NCBI GenBank assembly: GCA_018335615.1
Contig: JAGXRS010000173.1
Span: 1 to 5,380, forward strand
DNA: 5,380 bases
Reading direction: 5' to 3'
Origin: Hydrogenophaga sp.
Lineage (GTDB): Bacteria; Pseudomonadota; Gammaproteobacteria; Burkholderiales; Burkholderiaceae_C
The notes beneath the pieces are model-generated. The model did not search any database. It was given only the letters and a program-made list of their open reading frames with translations, and was not told the origin of the DNA. The translations under genes and the position numbers were made by a program. Of this stretch, positions 1 to 5,380 are shown one piece after another. The first letter of the stretch is position 1. Every line of letters starts with the position of its first letter.

Positions 1-52
1 ACCCTGCCGTTGGTCGCTTCCACCTGAAGGCGGGGAGCGCCGTGCCGCCCGC
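1..52. other. Flank downstream of the kinase gene, no supportable gene
   Basis: These 52 bases follow the kinase stop codon. Open frames exist on both strands but are too short to recognise; a plus-strand frame ends with TGA at 25-27, which might be the tail of a converging gene. Several mutually exclusive 5-bp pairings are possible, for example GCGGG 30-34 with CCCGC 48-52, or GAGCG 35-39 with CGCTC 50-54, the latter overlapping the kinase stop codon. A terminator is possible, but none stands out and there is no T-run. Confidence 0.3.
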
Positions 53-3000
53 TCAGGCGGCCGGCAATTCGACGTGAAACGACGCGCCCTGGCCGGGCAC
101 GCTCTCGGCCCGGATGCGCCCGCCCATGCGTTCGACGGCTTTGTGCACCATCGCCAGCCCGATGCCGGTGCCGGGGATCTGGTCCTGGCGGTGCAGCCGC
201 TGGAACATGCCAAAGATCTTGTCGTGGTGCCGCATGTCAAAGCCCATGCCCTGGTCGGACACGCTCAGGTGCACCCGGTCGGCCTCCTGGCGGGCGGTGA
301 TGTCGATCTGCGGCGCCCGGTCGGCGGGGGTGAACTTCAGCGCGTTGTCCAGCAGGTTGCGCAGCACGATGGTGAGGCCTTGCGGGTGGGCGCGCACGGC
401 CAGGCCGGGGGGCACGAGCACCCGGACTTCGCCGTGCCGGGCGCTCAGCTCGTCCTGGAAGGGCACCAGCACCGCCAGCACATGGGACGTCAGATCGATC
501 GACTCGCTCGGCTCCGACAGGTTCTGCAGGCGCGAGTAGGCCAGCAGGTCGCTCACCAGCTGAGACATGTGCAGCGTGGCCTTCTGGATGCGCCGCAGGT
601 GTTCGCGCCCCGATTCATCGAGTTGCTGCGCGTGATCCTCCAGCAGCAGGGAGCTGAAGCCCTCAATCCCGCGCAGCGGCGTGCGCAGGTCGTGCGACGC
701 GGAATAGGTGAACGACTCCAGTTCGCGGTTGACGGTTTTCAGCTGCTGCACGCTGTCTTCCAGCTGGGCGGTGCGCTCGGCCACCTTGTGCTCCAGACCC
801 TCGGTCAATTCGCGGATGCGGTCCTCGGCCACGACCCGCAGGCGGATGTTGACCAGCATTTGCGCGAACAGCTGCAGCAGGGTGGCTTCCTCCCCGTCGT
901 AACGGTGGGTGTGGTGCACCGAGTCCAGGCCCACGAAACCCAGGCACCGGTCCCCATCCATCAGCGGCAACGCCACCAGGCTCTGGATGGCCTGCGCGAG
1001 CAGCAGCTCCCGCAGAGGGCCTTCTGGCAGGGCCCGTGTATCGGGAATGCACACCATCTGGCCGAGCCGGTGCGGGGTGACCCAGTCGGGCATCTGCGCC
1101 AGCGGGAAGTTCTGCAGGCGCTCCATTTCCGGGGTGACGCCCTGGGCGCACCATTCGTGGGTGTTGGAGGCGGTGCCGGCCGCGAAGTCGTAGTTGAACA
1201 GGTAGGCACGGTCGGCATCGAGAAAGCGGCCCATGTCCCCCAGCGCTTCATTGATCGCCGAATCGGCCTGCTGCACGGGCAGGTTGATGAAGTGGCTGGC
1301 CAGGCGAAACAGCAGCAAGACGAAGGCGTTGAGGCGCTCGCGATCGCGATGCGCCGCCTGTTGTTCGGTCACGTCGCGCACCAGGAACATGCAATGGCCG
1401 TTGTCGCCCAGCCAGGCCAGGCGCGCGTTGAAGTCGTGCAGGGCGTCGGGCAGGGGCAGGCTGTAGTCGATCTCCTGCAGGCCGTGCTCCCGCGCCCGGG
1501 CCATGGCCTCGCGCAGCAGGCCGACGGTGTGCGGTGGCATCACGTCGGCGAGCTGGCGGCCCAGGAACTGGTCGGGTGCCGACAGCAACTGGTCCTGGCG
1601 CCCCGCCTGGAAATGGACAAAACGCTCGTGCTCGTCCACCACGAACAGCATGTCCTGCAGCACGTCGAACACCTGTTCGAGTATGGCGCCACGCTCGCGG
1701 GCCATCGCCTCGGCTTGCCGCAGTTCGGTGAGGTCCAGGCAGGAGCCGATGAAGCCCAGGAACTGCCCGTCGGCGTCGTAGCGGGGTCGGGCCTGCTCCA
1801 GCAGCCAGCGGTACTCGCCGCTGTGGTGTCGCAGCCGGTATTCAATGCTGTAGGGCTCGCGGGCCTCGAAGGCTTGGTTGTAGGTGCTCAGGCACTGTGC
1901 ATGGTCGTCCGGGTGCATGCCCTGCAGCCAGCCGCTGCCCACCTCCTGCTCCAGGCGGCGACCGGTGAAGGCCAGCCAGGTATCGTTGATCCAGTCGGCG
2001 CGCTGGTCGATGCCGCTGGTCCAGATCAGGGCGGGCGAGGCGTTGGCGATCGTGTCCAGCAGCGCCAGGGTCTGGCGCTGGGCTTCTTCGAGCGCTTTGC
2101 GCTCGGAAATGTCGAAGGTGGTGCCGGCCAGGTAGACGACGCGCCCGTTCTCGTCGCGCAGGCCGTCGCCGCGCGTGTCGAACCAGTGGTAGACGCCCTG
2201 TGCATCGCGCGCGCGAAACTCCAGCCGGTAGGCCGCCTCACCCTTCAGAAAGCGGCCCAGCACCTGCTGCAACCGGGGCAGGTCGTCGGGGTGGATGAGG
2301 CTCAGGAAGAAAGCCCCCATTTCGTCGGCAGACGGAGCCGAATGGCCGAGCGCCAGGAAAAACTCGTCGCTGGGCTGGATGAAACCGCGGCCGAAATCCC
2401 ACTCCCACACCTGGCCTTGCGCGGCCGCGAGGCGAAAGCGCAGTTCGCTGCGGGCCACGGCCCGCTGTTCCTGTTCGAGTTGCGTGACGTCGCGGAACAG
2501 CAGCAGCAGGCGGGGCTGGTCGTCCACCACGACCCGCTCGGCGCTGTAGCGCACATGGATGTCCTGGCCATCCGGGCGGACGCTGCGGCCGGGCACATCG
2601 CGGACCGGCTCCCCGCGCTCCAGTGCCGCCAGCAACTGCTGGCGGTTGGCGCCGGAGCGCCAGAGCCCCAGTTCGGTGGACGTGGCAACCAGCAGTTCTT
2701 CGCGGGGCCGGCCAAACAGGGTGCAGAACGCGTCGTTCACCAGCAGCAGCTGTCCGGTGGTCCAGTCGCCCAGCGACATGGCCTCGGGTGCCGACTGGAA
2801 CACCGCTTCGAACAGCCGCTGGGCCGACTGCCGGCGCGACTCGGCCACCACCCGCTCGGTGATGTCGCGGGTGATCACCAGGGCCGTGGGCGCCTCGCCA
2901 GGCGCCACCGGCTCGCAGCGGACCTGGGCTTCCCAGTGGCGCTCGCCCTGCGGGCCCGGGTAGCTGAAATACAGCGTTTCCGGCACACCGGTTTCAAACA

Positions 3001-4132
3001 CCCGTTCCAGGCACGCCAGCCATTGCCGGGCCAGCTCGGGCGGCGTGCCGACTTCCTCAAAGACCCGTCCCGTCATGGCCTCGGGCTTGAGGCCATTGGC
3101 CGTTTCGATCGCCGGGTTGGCGTAGAGCACGCGGCCGCCGGGGCCGTAGCGCACGACGACGTCGGGCATGTGGTCCGTCAGCGTCTGGAAGTGGCGCTCG
3201 CTGCGGCGCAGCTGGTGGATCGCGCGTTCCAGGCGCCAGGCGCCGAACGTCATGACGCCGATCACCAGCAGTGCCAGGGCCACGGCCACCGGCAGCAAGG
3301 CGGTCCAGGCGGCCAGCACGCCCTCCACGGGCAGTGCGTACACCACCATCAGGCGCCCGGCCTCTGACGACAGGCGTTGGTAGCCCACGATGCGGGGAAT
3401 GCCGTCGATCATGGCCGCGGCCTGGAAGACCCCGCTCGGTGCCTGGGCCACCGCCCGGGCCAGGTGGCCCTGGAGCTTGCGCCCCTGATCCGCCTCGATC
3501 AGCGGGTAGCGCACCAGCACGGTGGTGGCCCCGTCGTCCTCGATGCGAAACAGGCTCATGCTGCTGCCCGCGGGCAGGCCTTCGGAGGCAAAGCGGTTCA
3601 GCAGGGCGTTGCGTGGCAGCAGCAGTTCGTATGTCGCGCGGCCGTTTCCATTCTCCAGCGCATGGTGCCAGACCAAGGGAACATGCCATTGCCCGCCATC
3701 TTCCCGCGCCAGCCCGGGGAGCCATTGACGGGCGGGTGGGTTGGCGCGGGTCTGTTCCAGCGGCCGAAGGGAAAAGGGCAGGTTCAGCGATTCGACCAGG
3801 GGCCTGTGGTCGCCCAGGAACGGGTCGCCCGCCGGCAGCGGGGACGGCTGCGCCATGTCGATGCTGGCGCGCGCCATGCGCAACGACGCTTCCAGCTCAG
3901 CCGCCAGGCGCTTGACCTCCCGCTGCGCCTGGGCCCCCGCCCGCTCCAGGGCCGCCTCCCGCTGGGCCAGCAGCAGCACGGCCGTCAGCAGCACCAGCAG
4001 CCCCATGGCCGCCGCGGTCAGCAGGCGCAGCCACAGGTGCCCGCTGCCGGGTTCGCTGGTGGCCGCGGAGGGCAAGGGCGGTGCCAGCGCGGCCACCTGG
4101 GCCTGAGCAGGCGGTGCATGAGGGGAGGACAT
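53..4132 (-). CDS. Multi-PAS/GAF transmembrane sensor histidine kinase (orphan)
   Basis: Inner-membrane sensor kinase of a two-component system, 1359 residues, ATG start, TGA stop. Seen in order: Pro/Ala-rich N-terminus 1-32; membrane segment about 33-56; periplasmic region about 57-271 resembling a double-Cache/PDC sensor (SLFRIEDDG, RYP, DGIPRIVGYQRL); second membrane segment 272-298; five PAS domains near 312-427, 438-552, 562-678, 688-803 and 812-925, several closed by a PAC-type D(I/V)T or DIS motif; GAF about 935-1100; coiled coil 1103-1140; HisKA with H-box SHDLRTPLRGI (phospho-acceptor His1147, codon 692-694); HATPase_c with N-box Asn1263, G1 DQGMG 1293-1297, F-box 1306-1310 and G2 GTGIG 1321-1325. 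The HDLRT motif (Thr1151) suggests phosphatase activity as well. No receiver or HPt domain is present. No LOV cysteine motif or phytochrome chromophore motif was seen, so the signal is unknown. The start is the only one that leaves the first membrane segment whole with an ATG, but its Shine-Dalgarno is weak; GTG at codon 13 is an alternative. Confidence 0.95.
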   Translation of the reverse strand: MSSPHAPPAQAQVAALAPPLPSAATSEPGSGHLWLRLLTAAAMGLLVLLTAVLLLAQREAALERAGAQAQREVKRLAAELEASLRMARASIDMAQPSPLPAGDPFLGDHRPLVESLNLPFSLRPLEQTRANPPARQWLPGLAREDGGQWHVPLVWHHALENGNGRATYELLLPRNALLNRFASEGLPAGSSMSLFRIEDDGATTVLVRYPLIEADQGRKLQGHLARAVAQAPSGVFQAAAMIDGIPRIVGYQRLSSEAGRLMVVYALPVEGVLAAWTALLPVAVALALLVIGVMTFGAWRLERAIHQLRRSERHFQTLTDHMPDVVVRYGPGGRVLYANPAIETANGLKPEAMTGRVFEEVGTPPELARQWLACLERVFETGVPETLYFSYPGPQGERHWEAQVRCEPVAPGEAPTALVITRDITERVVAESRRQSAQRLFEAVFQSAPEAMSLGDWTTGQLLLVNDAFCTLFGRPREELLVATSTELGLWRSGANRQQLLAALERGEPVRDVPGRSVRPDGQDIHVRYSAERVVVDDQPRLLLLFRDVTQLEQEQRAVARSELRFRLAAAQGQVWEWDFGRGFIQPSDEFFLALGHSAPSADEMGAFFLSLIHPDDLPRLQQVLGRFLKGEAAYRLEFRARDAQGVYHWFDTRGDGLRDENGRVVYLAGTTFDISERKALEEAQRQTLALLDTIANASPALIWTSGIDQRADWINDTWLAFTGRRLEQEVGSGWLQGMHPDDHAQCLSTYNQAFEAREPYSIEYRLRHHSGEYRWLLEQARPRYDADGQFLGFIGSCLDLTELRQAEAMARERGAILEQVFDVLQDMLFVVDEHERFVHFQAGRQDQLLSAPDQFLGRQLADVMPPHTVGLLREAMARAREHGLQEIDYSLPLPDALHDFNARLAWLGDNGHCMFLVRDVTEQQAAHRDRERLNAFVLLLFRLASHFINLPVQQADSAINEALGDMGRFLDADRAYLFNYDFAAGTASNTHEWCAQGVTPEMERLQNFPLAQMPDWVTPHRLGQMVCIPDTRALPEGPLRELLLAQAIQSLVALPLMDGDRCLGFVGLDSVHHTHRYDGEEATLLQLFAQMLVNIRLRVVAEDRIRELTEGLEHKVAERTAQLEDSVQQLKTVNRELESFTYSASHDLRTPLRGIEGFSSLLLEDHAQQLDESGREHLRRIQKATLHMSQLVSDLLAYSRLQNLSEPSESIDLTSHVLAVLVPFQDELSARHGEVRVLVPPGLAVRAHPQGLTIVLRNLLDNALKFTPADRAPQIDITARQEADRVHLSVSDQGMGFDMRHHDKIFGMFQRLHRQDQIPGTGIGLAMVHKAVERMGGRIRAESVPGQGASFHVELPAA

Positions 4133-4177
4133 GGCGGAACGTGAAGAGAGGCCGCGCCCACGCGGTCCGAAACTTTC
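4133..4177 (-). other. Leader of the kinase gene: no clear Shine-Dalgarno, two small dyads
   Basis: The bases directly before the kinase ATG read CTCTCTTCACGTTCCGCC, with no AGGAGG-like sequence at the expected distance, so translation may start inefficiently or rely on another mechanism. Farther upstream are a short inverted repeat CCGCG-4-CGCGG (4152-4165) and an AT-rich dyad GAAA-C-TTTC (4169-4177, plus-strand reading). The dyad sits close to where transcription from the candidate promoter would begin. Both dyads are short enough to arise by chance. Confidence 0.3.
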
Positions 4178-4205
4178 AGTCTACCAGTCCCCTTCGGGTG
4201 CTGAA
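4178..4205 (-). promoter_or_regulatory. Weak sigma-70-like promoter candidate for the kinase gene
   Basis: On the minus strand TTCAGC (4205-4200) and TAGACT (4183-4178) are separated by 16 bases. The -10 box matches TATAAT at 4 of 6 positions and the -35 matches TTGACA at 3 of 6, so the call is weak. It is favoured only by location: it lies past the hairpin that follows icmF, beside the least GC-rich stretch of the gap, and would give a leader of roughly 40 bases ahead of the kinase ATG. Confidence 0.2.
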
Positions 4206-4217
4206 GGCGGTCCCGGG

Positions 4218-4243
4218 GCCCAGCGCCCTGTTCCGCGCTGGGC
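4218..4243 (-). terminator. Perfect 9-bp GC hairpin after icmF, probable terminator
   Basis: The arms GCCCAGCGC and GCGCTGGGC pair perfectly around an 8-base loop (GGAACAGG on the transcribed strand). The hairpin begins 15 bases past the mutase stop codon, the usual place for a transcript-end structure. No run of U follows the stem; the next bases are CCCCGGGACC. It is therefore not a canonical intrinsic terminator. It could act as a U-less terminator, or as a 3'-end stabiliser next to Rho-dependent termination. The structure is seen directly; the function is inferred. Confidence 0.45.
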
Positions 4244-4258
4244 AGGGAGCGCCCCGGT

Positions 4259-5380
4259 TCACATGTTGCGCCGGTACTGCCCACCCACGGCAAACAGCGC
4301 GCTGGTGATCTGGCCGAGCGAGCACACCCGCACCGCGTCCATCAGCACCTCGAACACGTTCTTGTTCTCGATCACGGCCTGCTGCAGGCGCTGCAGCATG
4401 GCCGGGGCTTCGGCCGCGTGGCGGGTGTGGAAGTCGGCCAGGCGCTGCAGCTGGCTCTGCTTCTCTTCTTCGGTCGAGCGGGCCAGCTCCAGCTTGTCCA
4501 TGGGCGCGTCGCCATGCGGATTGCGGAAGGTGTTCACGCCCACGATCGGGTACTCGCCCGTGTGCTTGAGCATCTCGTAGTGCATGGACTCGTCCTGGAT
4601 CTTGCCGCGCTGGTAGCCGGTTTCCATCGCGCCCAGCACGCCGCCACGCTCGGCGATCTTCTCGAACTCGGCCAGCACCATTTCTTCCACCAGCTCGGTG
4701 AGCTCGTCGATGATGAAGGCGCCCTGGTTCGGGTTCTCGTTCTTGGCCAGGCCCCACTCGCGGTTGATGATGAGCTGGATCGCCATCGCCCGGCGCACGC
4801 TGTCTTCGGTGGGCGTGGTGATGGCCTCGTCAAACGCGTTGGTGTGCAGGCTGTTGCAGTTGTCGTAGATGGCGATCAGCGCCTGCAGCGTGGTGCGGAT
4901 GTCGTTGAACTGGATTTCCTGCGCGTGCAGCGAGCGGCCGCTGGTCTGGACGTGGTACTTCAGCTTCTGGCTGCGCTCGTTGGCGCCGTAGCGCTCTTTC
5001 ATCGCCACGGCCCAGATGCGGCGCGCCACCCGGCCCAGCACCGTGTACTCCGGGTCCATGCCGTTGCTGAAGAAGAAGCTCAGGTTGGGCGCGAAGTCGT
5101 CGATGTGCATCCCCCGCGCCAGGTAGGCCTCCACGAAGGTGAAGCCGTTGGAGAGCGTGAAGGCCAGCTGGCTGATCGGGTTGGCGCCGGCTTCGGCGAT
5201 GTGGTAACCGCTGATGGACACGCTGTAGAAGTTGCGCACGTCGTGGTGCACGAACCATTCGGCAATGTCACCCATCACCTTCAGCGAAAACTCGGTGCTG
5301 AAGATGCAGGTGTTCTGGCCCTGGTCTTCCTTCAGGATGTCGGCCTGCACCGTGCCGCGCACGTTGGCCAGCACCCATTC
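4259..5380 (-). CDS. icmF: Fused isobutyryl-CoA mutase, C-terminal part (start beyond window)
   Basis: C-terminal 373 residues of an adenosylcobalamin-dependent acyl-CoA mutase; the reading frame stays open through position 5380, so the gene is cut by the window edge, and stops with TGA at 4261-4259. The family interconverts isobutyryl-CoA and n-butyryl-CoA in the cytoplasm by radical carbon-skeleton rearrangement. Fragment residues 55-65 (SISGYHIAEAG), 141-151 (KYHVQTSGRSL) and 177-186 (SLHTNAFDEA) are hallmark motifs of the mutase TIM barrel; the SLHTN histidine is a conserved active-site residue of the family. The chain ends in GGQYRRNM with no DxHxxG cobalamin motif after the barrel. That excludes an ordinary methylmalonyl-CoA mutase large subunit, whose B12 domain is C-terminal, and fits IcmF, where B12-binding and MeaB-like GTPase domains come first (full length about 1,090 residues). 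A stand-alone IcmA-type large subunit is the main alternative, because the N-terminus is not visible. The partial end is an edge effect, not a truncation. Confidence 0.9.
   Translation of the reverse strand, partial: EWVLANVRGTVQADILKEDQGQNTCIFSTEFSLKVMGDIAEWFVHHDVRNFYSVSISGYHIAEAGANPISQLAFTLSNGFTFVEAYLARGMHIDDFAPNLSFFFSNGMDPEYTVLGRVARRIWAVAMKERYGANERSQKLKYHVQTSGRSLHAQEIQFNDIRTTLQALIAIYDNCNSLHTNAFDEAITTPTEDSVRRAMAIQLIINREWGLAKNENPNQGAFIIDELTELVEEMVLAEFEKIAERGGVLGAMETGYQRGKIQDESMHYEMLKHTGEYPIVGVNTFRNPHGDAPMDKLELARSTEEEKQSQLQRLADFHTRHAAEAPAMLQRLQQAVIENKNVFEVLMDAVRVCSLGQITSALFAVGGQYRRNM

Noticed and set aside
833..1330. Phytochrome-type chromophore-binding GAF
   Set aside because: The GAF sequence lacks the phytochrome PASDIP-type motif and a clear bilin-binding Cys context, and no PHY domain follows; the coiled coil leads straight into HisKA.
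1358..3199. LOV-type photosensory PAS domain
   Set aside because: None of the five PAS domains shows the GxNCRFLQ flavin-cysteine motif.
74..3367. A 1097-residue open frame on the plus strand opposite the kinase gene
   Set aside because: It mirrors the codon bias of the minus-strand gene in GC-rich DNA, where antisense frames often lack stops. Its translation is rich in His, Gln, Val and Ala with no domain, while the opposite strand encodes a fully recognisable kinase.
3377..4144. Further plus-strand frame over the N-terminal part of the kinase gene and across its start codon
   Set aside because: Low-complexity Gln/Arg/Gly-rich translation with no motif; it overlaps the kinase membrane segments and sensor region and is best explained as a shadow frame.
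4131..4580. Plus-strand frame crossing the intergenic gap into the mutase gene
   Set aside because: Most of it lies antisense to conserved mutase sequence, its product is Arg/Ser-rich and unlike any family, and there is no convincing ribosome binding site.
4259..5380. Methylmalonyl-CoA mutase large subunit
   Set aside because: No C-terminal cobalamin domain (DxHxxG) follows the barrel, and the C-terminus GGQYRRNM together with the FFFSNGMDPEY segment fits IcmF better.

Overview
The window is high-GC DNA in which both supported genes lie on the minus strand. It suggests a betaproteobacterium of the order Burkholderiales, possibly Comamonadaceae. That placement is an inference from the base composition, the fused isobutyryl-CoA mutase type, and a PAS/GAF-rich sensor kinase behind a Cache-like periplasmic domain. 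No marker gene fixes the taxon.

Reading in the direction of transcription (right to left): positions 5380-4259 hold the last 373 residues of a coenzyme B12-dependent acyl-CoA mutase, best matched to the fused isobutyryl-CoA mutase IcmF. Its cobalamin-binding and G-protein chaperone domains would lie beyond the right edge. A 126-base gap (4258-4133) follows. It holds a perfect 9-bp hairpin 15 bases after the mutase stop, a weak promoter-like pair and a small AT-rich dyad. Positions 4132-53 hold one intact 1359-residue membrane sensor histidine kinase: two membrane segments around a periplasmic sensor region, five PAS domains, a GAF domain, and a complete HisKA plus HATPase_c core. It has no receiver or phosphotransfer domain, so its response regulator must be encoded elsewhere. 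The last 52 bases (52-1) are too short to assign.

The two genes point the same way but are probably not functionally linked. The mutase belongs to carbon-skeleton rearrangement of branched and straight C4 acyl-CoAs; the kinase senses an unknown signal. The hairpin between them and the gap size fit two separate transcription units, although read-through cannot be excluded. I see no mobile element, CRISPR array, RNA gene or clearly new system. The most notable item is the large, apparently orphan multi-PAS kinase.
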